NCBI RefSeq assembly: GCF_018424605.1 | Contig: NZ_QTKT01000002.1 | Coordinates: 455,707-519,706, forward strand | Reading direction: 5' to 3' | Length of the DNA stretch: 64,000 nucleotides | Origin: Marinobacter lipolyticus | GTDB taxonomy: Bacteria > Pseudomonadota > Gammaproteobacteria > Pseudomonadales > Oleiphilaceae | Shown: piece by piece, positions 24,346-33,775 of the stretch | How positions within the stretch are numbered: position 1 is the stretch's first letter | Layout of the letters: each line of letters begins with the position of its first letter | The notes under the pieces: model-generated | Databases searched by the model: none | Told to the model about the DNA's origin: nothing | What the model saw: the letters and a program-made list of their open reading frames with translations, nothing else | Made by a program: the position numbers and the translations under genes

Positions 24346-27121
24346 TCACCTGCAGCGCCCGGTGGCGTTCAAGCGCGGCGCTGCGGTAGATGTCGAGCAG
24401 TTGCTCCTGATCGACCGCTTTGACGGCCTCTACCAGCCGTTCCCGTGAGTCGAAGTCGGTGGCGCCACGGTCGATCTCCCGCCAGAAACGCTCGGAAATC
24501 TCACCTAACGTACGTTCCTGCTCTTTGAGCTTGCTGATCACCGCCTGCTTTTCCCGTTCAAGCTCGGTATCGCTGAGGTCGCTGAGCGTCTCCTCAAAGT
24601 CGGAAGAGAATTCGGCGATGGCCTGGTCAATCTCTTGCGCCGACGCCTCCGGAGACTGCACCACCAGGCCCAAGGCCGGCATTTCCAGCATCTCGAAAGG
24701 GGTGGCGTACACGATGTAGCCGAGCTGCCGGTTGGTGCGGATCTCTTCATAGAAGGGGCTGCTGATAATCTGGCCCAGCAGACGGAACGCCGCCCGTTCA
24801 TCAAACCCGTCATGGCGGCCCTGCATGTACAAGGTGTACCCGGTATCGGGGTGATCGACGGTCAGCGGCACCACGGTTTCAGTCTTCGGCAAGGCTCGAA
24901 CCTTGCTGCGGGGCACGTCGGTGATGGCGGCCTGCTGCAGCACCATGGCCCGGATCTGTTGCGCAAGGTTCAGCGCCGCTGCCTCGGTCAGGTTGCCGTG
25001 GGCGAGCATCACCGGGTCGGTCTGTGAGAACAGCTCGGCAGCGAAGCGCTCCAGCTCGTCGAGCGTCACCTCCCGGGCTGCTGCCAGTCGCTCCTCGGTG
25101 TTCCACGCACCTTCAATGAGCAGGGTCTGGACTTTTTCCGAGGTCTGCTGCACCGGTCGTTCCTTGGCCTTGTTCAGCAGGCCGTCGATCATCCGCTGGC
25201 GGGCAATATCGAAGCGCTGTTGCGTCAGGTGAGGGTCGGACACCTGGGAAAGTATGCGTGTCATCAGCAGGTGAAGCTTATCGCTGTAGCCGCCCACCCG
25301 GATGGTGACGCCGCGCAGGTGGGAGTAAACGCTGTAGTCGAGGCCAGCGAGCTGCGCCGGATACGCCCAGGCGTTCAGGTTGGTGTTGACCGCGTCGACC
25401 AGCAGCTCGGTGAGTACCTTGCCACGGGCGGAGGCCTGCGCCAGCGGTGTGCGGATGCTGACGTACACGTTGGCTTTGGGTGTGCCGAACTGGGTATCCC
25501 TGGCGTACCAGACCGACAGGCCCTCCTGCTGGCTGAGCAGCACCGGCTTGCTCATGGTGTTGCCGCTGACCATGCCGAGGCTCTCGGGGACGAACGGGTT
25601 GGCGTCCGGAAGCGCCAGTTGCGCGGCCAGCCCTGCGGTGTCAGCCTCGTTAACGCTGGGAATGTCCAGTGGCTGACGTTCGTAAGCGGTTTGATACCAC
25701 TGTGTCTGGCTGGGCGATTCGATGCCCGGCTCGGGCGCGACCACCGTAACCAGCACATTGTCCGGTGTCAGCCGCGCGAGGATGTCGCGATACTGCGCCG
25801 GTTCGTAGGCTTCCATCATCCACGGTGCCTGCAGCACGTCCGCTGGTGGGTAGTGTCGCAGCTGGCTGGCCAGTCGCATCACCTCATGAACCGGTTCGCT
25901 GCGTTCGCGGAAACGGAAATCAATCTGCGCCAGATTCTTCATTTCATTGAAGCGGTCTTCGGAAATGCCTTCGTCGCGGATCTGCTCAATGTAGGCAAAC
26001 ACCAGCGCCAGAATCTCGTCCCGTCGCTCGAGCCCCTCCGGGGTCAGCGACATGGCGATTTCCAGAGTGGCTTCGGTGCCGGTGTCCATGCCGGTGCCGG
26101 CGGACAGGCTTTCCACCAGACCTTCCTGCTTCAGCACGTCAAACAGGCTGCCGGGGCCTTCGTGCCCGAGCAGGTTGGCGACATAGCTGCCGGGTTTGGT
26201 GCGGTAGTTTGCCTGCTGGGAAGGGATCGGGAAGCTCAGCGTCAGGCTGCGGATGTCCTTCAGTGCGTCCACCGTGACCTGTGCCGGCAGTGCCTCCGGA
26301 CGCATCAGCGGTGCGTCATGCACCTTGGCCGCCAGGTCGCGGTTTTCGATGGCATCAAAGCGGCCGCGAACCATGGCTTCCAGTTCGTCCAGTGGCTGTG
26401 GGCCATACACCGCGAGGCTCATCAGGTTGGCGGAGTAGTGCGCTTTCCAGAACTCGACCAGATCGGGTCGCAGGGGACGTGCGTCGGTGTTTTCCAGTGT
26501 TTCCAGGTTGCCCACGGCAAACTGGTGGAAGGTGTGATCGGGGTTGCTGACGGCCTTTTTCACCGAGTAGATACGCCGGCCGTCGTCTTTGAGCTTGGAG
26601 GTGTACTCCGAATGAACCGCCCGGCGTTCGCGATCCACCAGTTCAGGTGTGAACAGCGGGGCGGAGAATTGCTCGGCAAACCGATCGAGAGCGTCGTCGA
26701 GATGGCCGGCCTGAATATCAAAGAAATAATTGGTGTCCTGGAAGGCGGTAAAGGCATTGTGGCTGCCGCCATGGCTCTTGATGAACTGCTGGTACTCGCC
26801 GGGCTCCGGGTATTTTTCGGTTCCCAGAAACAGCATGTGCTCCAGAAAGTGGGACAACCCTTCACGGTTCTTCGGGTCGTCGCCGCTGCCAACGGCCACG
26901 TTCATTGATGCCGCCGCCTTGGTGGAGCCGGGCGCCGAAATCAGCAACACCTGCAATCCGTTGTCCAGCTCGAGGTACCGGTAACGATTGCTGTCATTCG
27001 GGCTTTTCACCGGTTCGGTGACGGCCTGGGCAAGGCTGGCAAAGACCAGCAGGACAATCAGTGCCAGTAACTGCGTCAGCCCGCGGGGCTGAGGGCGAAT
27101 CAGGGAGATGCCGGATTGCAT
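24269..27121 (-). CDS. M16 (pitrilysin/insulinase) family zinc metallopeptidase
   Basis: A 950-residue periplasmic peptidase. The N-terminus is a signal peptide (hydrophobic 17-33, probable cleavage near AQA-VTEP). The inverted zinc motif HFLEH is at 91-95, with Glu172 at the spacing expected for the third ligand, and GGSHNAFT (about 118-125) is typical of pitrilysins. Later M16 repeats, including RQLGYIVYATPFEML in the C-terminal half, complete the clam-shell. It degrades small peptides in E. coli homologues. Convergent overlap with the upstream plus-strand gene is 77 bp. A small unknown gene lies 20 bp upstream on the same strand. Confidence 0.93.
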   Translation of the reverse strand: MQSGISLIRPQPRGLTQLLALIVLLVFASLAQAVTEPVKSPNDSNRYRYLELDNGLQVLLISAPGSTKAAASMNVAVGSGDDPKNREGLSHFLEHMLFLGTEKYPEPGEYQQFIKSHGGSHNAFTAFQDTNYFFDIQAGHLDDALDRFAEQFSAPLFTPELVDRERRAVHSEYTSKLKDDGRRIYSVKKAVSNPDHTFHQFAVGNLETLENTDARPLRPDLVEFWKAHYSANLMSLAVYGPQPLDELEAMVRGRFDAIENRDLAAKVHDAPLMRPEALPAQVTVDALKDIRSLTLSFPIPSQQANYRTKPGSYVANLLGHEGPGSLFDVLKQEGLVESLSAGTGMDTGTEATLEIAMSLTPEGLERRDEILALVFAYIEQIRDEGISEDRFNEMKNLAQIDFRFRERSEPVHEVMRLASQLRHYPPADVLQAPWMMEAYEPAQYRDILARLTPDNVLVTVVAPEPGIESPSQTQWYQTAYERQPLDIPSVNEADTAGLAAQLALPDANPFVPESLGMVSGNTMSKPVLLSQQEGLSVWYARDTQFGTPKANVYVSIRTPLAQASARGKVLTELLVDAVNTNLNAWAYPAQLAGLDYSVYSHLRGVTIRVGGYSDKLHLLMTRILSQVSDPHLTQQRFDIARQRMIDGLLNKAKERPVQQTSEKVQTLLIEGAWNTEERLAAAREVTLDELERFAAELFSQTDPVMLAHGNLTEAAALNLAQQIRAMVLQQAAITDVPRSKVRALPKTETVVPLTVDHPDTGYTLYMQGRHDGFDERAAFRLLGQIISSPFYEEIRTNRQLGYIVYATPFEMLEMPALGLVVQSPEASAQEIDQAIAEFSSDFEETLSDLSDTELEREKQAVISKLKEQERTLGEISERFWREIDRGATDFDSRERLVEAVKAVDQEQLLDIYRSAALERHRALQVITTPPDEETAASPQARPRPSEAPAS

Positions 27122-27141
27122 GGTGTCAGTTGCTCCGAAGA

Positions 27142-27441
27142 TCAGTGGATCATGGCGTTTCGGGTACTTGCAGGCTGCTGGTCGAGAGTTTTACGGGCCA
27201 GGGAAGCGGCCGTATCAGCGTCGAGTTGCCCACTGGCGATTTTTTCCAGCACCGTGCCCATCACCGCTACCGACTGGCGGTAATCGGCGAATTCCGCCTG
27301 AAAAGCATCATCAATGGCCTGGTACACCGCCTGAATCTTGTCTTCCCGGGAGCCGGAATCTTCCGCGGTGTCGTTAATGGCCTTCAGGCAGGCGCGGGCG
27401 ATGGCAATGTAGCGTTCTGCGTTGGCGTCGTCTTTTTTCAT
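27142..27441 (-). CDS. Small conserved-type hypothetical protein
   Basis: A 99-residue, soluble, largely helical protein (KKDDANAERYIAIARACL at the start, many Ala, Asp and Gln). I do not recognise a family. It has no signal peptide, membrane segment or cysteine cluster. It is on the same strand as, and 20 bp upstream of, the M16 peptidase gene, so the two may be co-transcribed. Composition matches the core chromosome, which favours a real gene. Confidence 0.6.
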   Translation of the reverse strand: MKKDDANAERYIAIARACLKAINDTAEDSGSREDKIQAVYQAIDDAFQAEFADYRQSVAVMGTVLEKIASGQLDADTAASLARKTLDQQPASTRNAMIH

Positions 27442-27825
27442 GGGCTGATATCCGGGATGAAGTGAATGGTCCGTATGCAGGAGAGATAGGGTTGGATTAT
27501 GTCATTGCTATAGGGTGGTTTCATTTCTTTCTGTTAATGAAGGGTTTTTCCGGGCACCCGCCAAACCTTGTGCTAGGCTCAAAATCAGTGTGTCGATCGA
27601 GTCGACGGGTCCGGGTCGTCCGGTGCCCGCTCCGGGACGCTTCCTAGAGTAAAGGCTCTAATTAAAACAAAGGCTTAGAGAGTAAATGCTCTAAAAAAGT
27701 TCGATACATGAAGGTTGCAATTAAGTACAATGCCGGCGTTCCCGGGGAAATCTAAGACTTTGGTCGTAGATGCCCCGGACGTTAGGGACAGACAACAATT
27801 GAGCAACAGGCAAGGTGGACTATCA
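27442..27825. promoter_or_regulatory. Long upstream region of fatty acyl-CoA reductase gene
   Basis: No gene is seen in these 384 bp. The region contains a TGCTAGGCT extended -10-like sequence near 27572, a TACAAT near 27726, and the palindrome pair listed separately. The length and sites suggest regulated expression of the downstream reductase. Confidence 0.5.
27646..27694. repeat. Two near-identical palindromic boxes (candidate operator pair)
   Basis: AGAGTAAAGGCTCTAA (27646-27661) and AGAGTAAATGCTCTAA (27679-27694) differ at one base. Each is an AGAG-N6-CTCT palindrome and their centres are 33 bp apart, about three helical turns. A further TTAGAG overlaps the left edge of the second box. 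Confidence 0.7.
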
Positions 27826-29811
27826 ATGAATTACTTTCTGACGGGTGGCACCGGATTTATCGGCCGTTTTCTCGTAGAGAAACTCCTCGCTCGCGGTGGC
27901 ACGGTGCATGTGTTGGTGCGTGAGCAATCTCTTGGCAAGCTGGACGTTCTGCGGGAACGCTGGGGCGCGGATGACCAGCAGGTGAAAGCGGTTATTGGCG
28001 ACCTGACCAGCCCGAATCTCGGCATCGACGCCAAGACCATGGACGCCCTGAAAGGCAACATTGACCACTTCTTCCACCTCGCCGCCGTGTACGACATGGG
28101 CGCGGACGAAGCCGCCCAGCAGGCCACCAACATCGAGGGCACCCGCAGTGCGGTGAGCGCCGCTGAAGCCATGGGCGCCGGCTGTTTCCACCATGTGTCT
28201 TCCATTGCCGCCGCAGGCCTGTTCAAAGGCACCTTCCGCGAGGACATGTTCGAGGAAGCGGAAAAGCTGGATCATCCCTACCTGCTGACCAAGCACGAGT
28301 CTGAAAAGGTGGTGCGTGAGAGCTGCAAGGTGCCATTCCGCATCTACCGCCCCGGCATGGTCATCGGCCATTCCGAAACCGGTGAAATGGACAAGGTCGA
28401 CGGCCCTTACTACTTCTTCAAGATGATCCAGAAGATCCGTCACGCGCTGCCCCAATGGGTGCCCACCATCGGTATCGAGGGTGGCCGCCTGAACGTGGTG
28501 CCCGTGGATTTCGTGGTGAACGCCATGGACCACATCGTCCATCTGGACGGTGAGGATGGCAACTGCTTCCACCTGGTGGATTCCGATCCTTACAAAGTGG
28601 GCGAAATTCTCAACATTTTCTGCGAAGCCGGCCACGCGCCGAAAATGGGCATGCGCATTGATTCCCGCATGTTTGGCTTTGTGCCGCCGTTTATCCGTCA
28701 GAGCCTGAAGAACCTGCCGCCGGTGAAGCGGCTGACCGCTGCGGTGCTGGATGACATGGGCATTCCGCCGTCCGTGCTGTCGTTCATCAATTATCCCACC
28801 CGCTTTGACGCCCGGGAAACCGAGCGCGTGCTGAAAGGCACCGACATAGCGGTTCCGCGCCTGCCAAGCTATGCGCCGGTGATCTGGGATTTCTGGGAGC
28901 GTAACCTGGACCCTGATCTGTTCAAGGATCGCACCCTGCGCGGCACGGTGGAAGGCAAGGTATGCGTGGTGACCGGCGCCACGTCCGGCATTGGTCTGGC
29001 CACCGCCCAGAAGCTGGCTGAAGCCGGCGCGATTCTGGTGATCGGTGCCCGTACCAAGGAGACGCTGGACGAAGTGGCTGCCGAACTCGAATCGCGCGGC
29101 GGCAATGTCCACGCCTATCAGTGTGACTTTGCGGATATGGACGACTGCGATCGTTTCGTGAAAACCGTGCTGGATAACCACGGCCACGTGGATGTGCTGG
29201 TGAACAACGCCGGTCGCTCCATCCGCCGTTCCCTGGCGCTGTCGTTCGACCGTTTCCATGATTTCGAGCGCACCATGCAGCTGAACTACTTCGGCTCTGT
29301 GCGCCTGATCATGGGCTTTGCCCCGGCCATGCTGGAGCGTCGTCGTGGCCACGTGGTGAACATCTCATCGATTGGTGTGCTGACCAATGCCCCCCGCTTC
29401 TCGGCGTACGTGGCGTCCAAGTCCGCGCTGGATGCGTTCAGTCGCTGTGCCGCGGCGGAATGGTCTGATCGCAACGTGACCTTCACCACGATCAATATGC
29501 CGCTGGTGAAGACGCCGATGATCGCGCCCACCAAGATTTACGATTCGGTACCGACCCTGACGCCGGACGAGGCCGCGGAAATGGTGGCGGATGCCATTGT
29601 TTACCGTCCCAAGCGTATCGCCACGCGTCTCGGTATCTTCGCTCAGGTGCTGCACGCTCTGGCGCCGAAGATGGGTGAGATCGTGATGAACACCGGGTAC
29701 CGGATGTTCCCGGATTCACCGGCTGCCGCCGGCAGCAAGTCGGGTGAAAAGCCGAAAGTGTCCACCGAGCAGGTGGCCTTTGCCGCGATCATGCGGGGCA
29801 TTTACTGGTAA
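27826..29811 (+). CDS. Two-domain fatty acyl-CoA reductase (alcohol-forming, wax-ester type)
   Basis: A 661-residue protein that I recognise as the Marinobacter long fatty acyl-CoA reductase (Maqu_2507 type), which reduces acyl-CoA or acyl-ACP through the aldehyde to fatty alcohol with NADPH, feeding wax ester synthesis. The N-terminal domain (1 to about 370) has GGTGFIGRF (7-15) and Tyr152-x3-Lys156. The C-terminal short-chain dehydrogenase domain has VTGATSGIGLA near 380, NNAGRS and YVASK near 528. The two domains are taken to perform the two successive reductions. The ATG at 27826 gives the expected length; the frame remains open upstream to 27715 but lacks similarity. It is monocistronic, ending at a bidirectional terminator. 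Confidence 0.93.
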   Translation: MNYFLTGGTGFIGRFLVEKLLARGGTVHVLVREQSLGKLDVLRERWGADDQQVKAVIGDLTSPNLGIDAKTMDALKGNIDHFFHLAAVYDMGADEAAQQATNIEGTRSAVSAAEAMGAGCFHHVSSIAAAGLFKGTFREDMFEEAEKLDHPYLLTKHESEKVVRESCKVPFRIYRPGMVIGHSETGEMDKVDGPYYFFKMIQKIRHALPQWVPTIGIEGGRLNVVPVDFVVNAMDHIVHLDGEDGNCFHLVDSDPYKVGEILNIFCEAGHAPKMGMRIDSRMFGFVPPFIRQSLKNLPPVKRLTAAVLDDMGIPPSVLSFINYPTRFDARETERVLKGTDIAVPRLPSYAPVIWDFWERNLDPDLFKDRTLRGTVEGKVCVVTGATSGIGLATAQKLAEAGAILVIGARTKETLDEVAAELESRGGNVHAYQCDFADMDDCDRFVKTVLDNHGHVDVLVNNAGRSIRRSLALSFDRFHDFERTMQLNYFGSVRLIMGFAPAMLERRRGHVVNISSIGVLTNAPRFSAYVASKSALDAFSRCAAAEWSDRNVTFTTINMPLVKTPMIAPTKIYDSVPTLTPDEAAEMVADAIVYRPKRIATRLGIFAQVLHALAPKMGEIVMNTGYRMFPDSPAAAGSKSGEKPKVSTEQVAFAAIMRGIYW

Positions 29812-29830
29812 GTGTCTGGCCGATGCCTAT

Positions 29831-29861
29831 AAAAAACGCCTCCCTCGGGAGGCGTTTTTTT
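29831..29861. terminator. Bidirectional rho-independent terminator
   Basis: CGCCTCC/GGAGGCG with a CTCG loop is flanked by six A on the left and seven T on the right. It serves both the reductase gene (plus) and rnt (minus). Confidence 0.95.
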
Positions 29862-29863
29862 GT

Positions 29864-30523
29864 TCAGTCGTCGCCGGATTCGCTGATCAGCGGCGGCGGA
29901 AAGCCACCCAGCTCCTTCCAGCGATTGACGATACCGCAGAACAGGTCGGCGGTTTTCTCCGCATCGTAGGCCGCCGAGTGTGCTTCCTTGTTGCTGAACG
30001 GAATGCCGGCGAGCTTGCAGGCCTGGGCCAGCACCGTGTGGCCATAAGCGAGACCGGCCAGGGTGGCGGTGTCGAAGGTGGAGAAAGGGTGGAACGGGTT
30101 GCGTTTGATGTCTGAGCGCAGGGCCGCCGCGAACACGAAATTGTGGTCGAAGGTGGCGTTGTGGCCCACCAGCACCGCCCGCTTGCAGTCGTGGGCTTTC
30201 ACCGATTTGCGAATCGGAGTGAAAATTTCGCTCAGACCTTCCCGCTCGGGCACTGCCTCACGTTCCGGGCTCCAGGGGTCGATGCCGGTGAAGTCCAGTG
30301 CCGACTGCTCCAGGTTGGCGCCTTCAAACGGATCAATCTGCTGTACGTGGGTTTCCGCACGCCTTAGCCAGCCGTCCTCATCCATTGTCAGCATGACTGC
30401 GGCCACTTCCAGCAGGGCGTCTTTCTCCGGATTGAATCCACCGGTCTCCACATCCACAACCACCGGCAGAAATCCGCGGAATCGACGGGCCATGGGATGC
30501 GGTTCTCTGTTTTCGTCAGTCAC
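29864..30523 (-). CDS. rnt: Ribonuclease T
   Basis: A 219-residue DEDDh 3'-5' exoribonuclease that trims tRNA CCA ends and the 3' ends of stable RNAs. Exo motifs are visible: Asp24 and Glu26 in VVVDVETGGF, VGHNATFDHNF, and HSAAYDAEKTADLF with the His and final Asp. Length and RNase T-type motifs (FDTATLAGLAYG) fit. The GTG at 30523 with GAGGAG upstream is taken; an ATG at 30493 is the alternative. It lies 41 bp downstream of pyrC, matching the Pseudomonas order motY-pyrC-rnt. Confidence 0.95.
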   Translation of the reverse strand: MTDENREPHPMARRFRGFLPVVVDVETGGFNPEKDALLEVAAVMLTMDEDGWLRRAETHVQQIDPFEGANLEQSALDFTGIDPWSPEREAVPEREGLSEIFTPIRKSVKAHDCKRAVLVGHNATFDHNFVFAAALRSDIKRNPFHPFSTFDTATLAGLAYGHTVLAQACKLAGIPFSNKEAHSAAYDAEKTADLFCGIVNRWKELGGFPPPLISESGDD

Positions 30524-30564
30524 TCAAACTCCTCGGGATCGGGCTTCGGGTCGGTTTGCCTGAT

Positions 30565-31602
30565 TCAGGCAGTTGCCAGTTTCCAGTTCACGGTTTCGCC
30601 GGCACGCAGGGGAATAATGGTGCCATCCGCCAGGGGCAGTTCCTCGGGCATGGTCCATGGCTCCCGGATCAGGGTGATGGTGTCAGTGTTTCGGGGCAGT
30701 CCATAGAAATCAGCGCCGTTGAAGCTGGCGAAAGCTTCCAGTTTGTCCAGCACGCCCAGTTCTTCGAAGATGTCAGCGTAGAGGCCCATGGCACCGAATG
30801 CGGAATAGCAGCCGGCGCACCCGCAGGCGGCCTCTTTCTTGTCGCGGGCATGGGGCGCCGAATCGGTACCGAGGAAGAATCTCTTGTCACCACTGGCCAC
30901 GGCTTCCTGCAGGGCGCGCTGGTGGCGGTTGCGCTTGAGAATCGGCAGGCAATACAAGTGCGGCCGGATACCGCCGACCAGCATGTGATTGCGGTTGTAC
31001 ATCAGATGCTGGGGCGTCAGGGTGGCGGCCAGATTATCGCCGGTGTGGGCGCGGACGAACTCGGCGGAATCGGCCGTGGTAATGTGCTCCAGGACCACTT
31101 TGAGGGTGGGGAAGGCCTGCAGTGTGGGGGCCAGTACCCGCTCCAGAAAGACTTTCTCGCGATCGAAGATATCAATATCTGCGTCAGTCACTTCGCCGTG
31201 CACCAGCAGCAACATGCCGCACCCGGCCATGGCTTCCAGCACCGGGTAGATGTTGCGAATGTCCGTCACACCGGAGGCCGAGTTGGTGGTGGCGCCAGCC
31301 GGATAGAGCTTGGCGGCAACCACGCCCGCGGCTTTTGCCTCGCGTATGTCTTCGGCGGTGGTGGACTCGGTCAGATAAAGCGTCATCAACGGGTCGAACG
31401 GCAGGTCGCCAGCGGCGCTGACGATCCGTTCCCGGTACGCCAGCGCGGCACTGGCGTTGGTCACCGGCGGCGCAAGGTTGGGCATGATGATGGCGCGACC
31501 AAAGCACCGCGCGGTGGCGGGAACCACATCGTCAAGCACGGCACCGTCCCGTACGTGAAGGTGCCAGTCGTCGGGGCGGGTGATGGTCAGGGTGTCAGTC
31601 AT
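30565..31602 (-). CDS. pyrC: Dihydroorotase
   Basis: A 345-residue class II dihydroorotase of pyrimidine biosynthesis, interconverting carbamoyl-aspartate and dihydroorotate. The metal site HLHVRDG is at the N-terminus (DDWHLHVRD), MPNLAPPV follows, the carboxylated Lys lies in [12 protein letters not shown], and the late GTDSAPH supplies the catalytic Asp. Its start is 160 bp from the divergent motY. The gene is probably co-transcribed with rnt. Confidence 0.97.
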   Translation of the reverse strand: MTDTLTITRPDDWHLHVRDGAVLDDVVPATARCFGRAIIMPNLAPPVTNASAALAYRERIVSAAGDLPFDPLMTLYLTESTTAEDIREAKAAGVVAAKLYPAGATTNSASGVTDIRNIYPVLEAMAGCGMLLLVHGEVTDADIDIFDREKVFLERVLAPTLQAFPTLKVVLEHITTADSAEFVRAHTGDNLAATLTPQHLMYNRNHMLVGGIRPHLYCLPILKRNRHQRALQEAVASGDKRFFLGTDSAPHARDKKEAACGCAGCYSAFGAMGLYADIFEELGVLDKLEAFASFNGADFYGLPRNTDTITLIREPWTMPEELPLADGTIIPLRAGETVNWKLATA

Positions 31603-31762
31603 GGGATGTTATCCGGGCAGTCAGGCGCCGGGCAGACGCCGGCAAAAAAATTTGGCGGAATTATATCAGATGCGGGGTGCGTTTGTTTCCGTCGAATTGC
31701 TAAAGAAAGGTTCCAGCCCGCCGTTAAACGGTCAGTAACCCTGATACTGACGGATAGATGGT

Positions 31763-32680
31763 ATGGCCACACATTCAGCCTTGTTTCCGCGAACAGCCGC
31801 GCTGGTCGGTGCGCTGTGGCTGTGCGCCAGTGGGTCGGCCCAGTCCTCCAGCTTTGGCGCCGGCATCGAGAACAGCCAATGGTATGTGTCCGAGTCGGTG
31901 TTCGAATGCGCGCTGGTGCATGAAGTGCCCGGTTACGGTCGCGCGATATTTCGCCATCGGGCCGGCGAGCAACTGTCGTTCATTCTTGAATCGGACACCG
32001 GGTTAATGCGGCCAGGGCGCGGCAGCGTGGTCGTGGAAGCACCCGCCTGGCGCCCCGGTGCGGCGCCGCGCAAGGTGGGTTCGGTCGAGGTTGGGGGCGG
32101 ACGCCGACCGGTAACGTTGGGAGCCAGGCAGTCGATGATGGTTGCCCAGGGCCTGCTCGACGGCATGATGCCCACCGTCACCCGGGAATCCTGGTACGAT
32201 CGCAGGCCGGTCAGGGTGCGGGTATCCAACATCAATTTTGCCCGCGAATTCGACCGATATCGTTTGTGCACGGCCGGTCTGCTGCCGGTCAACTATGACC
32301 AGATCAAACGCTCGCGCATACCCTTCCGGGCGGGCAGTACCAGCCTTTCCGATAGCGATCAGGCACTGCTGGATAATATCGTGCGTTACGTTCAGGCCGA
32401 TTCCACCATCGAGCGCATCTTTGTGGATGGTCATACCGACGGTTCCGGCAGCCGGATCGACAATCGCGCGCTGTCAGAAGAGCGGGCCAACGCGGTGGCG
32501 GATTATCTGATTGCACAGGGACTGCCGGCGGATCTGATCACCGTTCGTGCCCATGCCGATCAGTATCCGGTGTCCAACCGCGCGGCCGATAACCGGCGTA
32601 CTACGATTCGTTTGCAGCGCGAGGGCGAGCGCCCGGAACTGCAGCAGGCGAACGGCTATGAATCCGGGTTCGCGGGCTAG
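31763..32680 (+). CDS. motY: MotY-like OmpA-family flagellar motor protein
   Basis: A 305-residue exported protein: signal peptide about 1-27, an N-terminal domain with YVSESVFECALVHEVPGYG, and a C-terminal OmpA/peptidoglycan-binding domain (about 190-290) with FVDGHTDGSGSRIDNRALS and RAADNRRTTI. MotY forms the T ring of sodium-type and Pseudomonas polar flagellar motors and helps assemble stators. Assignment rests on the N-terminal domain and on position next to pyrC-rnt, as in Pseudomonas. Its stop overlaps the convergent deacetylase stop by 4 bp. Confidence 0.9.
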   Translation: MATHSALFPRTAALVGALWLCASGSAQSSSFGAGIENSQWYVSESVFECALVHEVPGYGRAIFRHRAGEQLSFILESDTGLMRPGRGSVVVEAPAWRPGAAPRKVGSVEVGGGRRPVTLGARQSMMVAQGLLDGMMPTVTRESWYDRRPVRVRVSNINFAREFDRYRLCTAGLLPVNYDQIKRSRIPFRAGSTSLSDSDQALLDNIVRYVQADSTIERIFVDGHTDGSGSRIDNRALSEERANAVADYLIAQGLPADLITVRAHADQYPVSNRAADNRRTTIRLQREGERPELQQANGYESGFAG

Positions 32681-33603
32681 CGAACCGAACTCAGCACATC
32701 AAGATGGGCGTTCACGCTCTGGGCCAGCGCCCGCAGGTGATAGCCTCCTTCCAGCGTCGAAATGATCCGGTCGTTGGCGTGGTCACTGGCCACGCTGACG
32801 ATCATTTCCGTCAGCCAGCGGTAGTCGTCTTCCTCGAGGTTCAGCTCCGCCATCGGATCCAGCCTGTGGCTGTCAAACCCGGCGGAAATCAGCACCGCTT
32901 GTGGGCGGAAATCCTGTAACTTCTTCAGCCAGCCCGCTTCCACCGCCTTGCGGTAGTCCAGTGCCGAGCAGTCGGATGCGATCGGCGTGTTGATGATGTT
33001 TTCCGGCTGGCGGTGAACGTGGGAATGGGGGTAAAAGGGGTGCTGAAAACTTGAGCACATCAGAATGCGTTCGTCCCCGCCCACGATATCGGCCGTCCCA
33101 TTGCCCTGGTGCACATCGAAATCAATGATGGCGACGCGCTCCAGCTGGTGGAAATTCAGCGCCCGCATCGCGGCCAGTGCGATGTTGTTATAAAAGCAGA
33201 ACCCCATGGACTTGCTGCGTTCCGCGTGATGGCCGGGTGGCCGGGCGCACACGAAGGCGTTGGTGACCTGGCTGCTCATGACCATGTCGACCGCTTCGAT
33301 GTTGCCGCCAGCCGCCAGACGGGCGGCGCGCAGGGTGTCTGGCATCATCGCAGTGTCCGGGTCGGTATACACGCGGCCCCGGGTCGGCTGCATCAATTCC
33401 AGCTGGTGCAGGTACTTTTCCGGGTGAACAGTCAGCAGCTGATCCCGGGTGATCTCGTCCGGGCGCACCCAGTCCAGCCGCTCCCCCACGCCGGAGTCGG
33501 ACAGGTAGCTGATGATGGCTGCAATGCGCTCCGGAGATTCAGGGTGTTCCGGGCCCATGTTGTGCTTGAGGCAGTCATCATGGGAGAAAAATGCTGTGGT
33601 CAT
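32677..33603 (-). CDS. Histone-deacetylase-family (class II HDAC-like) amidohydrolase
   Basis: A 308-residue zinc deacetylase. Active-site features are ARPPGHHAERSKSMGFCFYNN (paired His, Gly-rich loop), IIDFDVHQGNGT (zinc Asp and His) and LISAGFDSHRLDP (zinc Asp), with TLEGGYHL at the C-terminus. Bacterial members deacetylate acetyl-lysine proteins or small acetylated amines such as acetylpolyamines. It is divergent from a Pat-type lysine acetyltransferase gene with 172 bp between them, which favours a protein-lysine or acyl-metabolism role, though that is an inference. Confidence 0.92.
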   Translation of the reverse strand: MTTAFFSHDDCLKHNMGPEHPESPERIAAIISYLSDSGVGERLDWVRPDEITRDQLLTVHPEKYLHQLELMQPTRGRVYTDPDTAMMPDTLRAARLAAGGNIEAVDMVMSSQVTNAFVCARPPGHHAERSKSMGFCFYNNIALAAMRALNFHQLERVAIIDFDVHQGNGTADIVGGDERILMCSSFQHPFYPHSHVHRQPENIINTPIASDCSALDYRKAVEAGWLKKLQDFRPQAVLISAGFDSHRLDPMAELNLEEDDYRWLTEMIVSVASDHANDRIISTLEGGYHLRALAQSVNAHLDVLSSVR

Positions 33604-33775
33604 ACCAATCCTGACAACGTTGGTTCTGCTTGTATTTTCACCAATGTTATCAGGGATGGTACGTGCTTGCCGCGTTTCTTTGGTCTTATGGAGAGGATAG
33701 GCGTTTTACATCACCGAACAGGCGCCTAAGATAAGGTTAGCCCGTCGACGACTGGAAACAGCAAGGAGCCTGCGC

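Noticed and set aside
25220..26908. 562-codon open frame antisense to the M16 peptidase
   Set aside because: It mirrors a clear peptidase gene in high-GC DNA; the translation is His/Gln/Gly-rich with no family resemblance.
27823..29352. 509-codon open frame antisense to the fatty acyl-CoA reductase
   Set aside because: The sense strand encodes a recognised 661-residue enzyme; the antisense product is low-complexity and His-rich.
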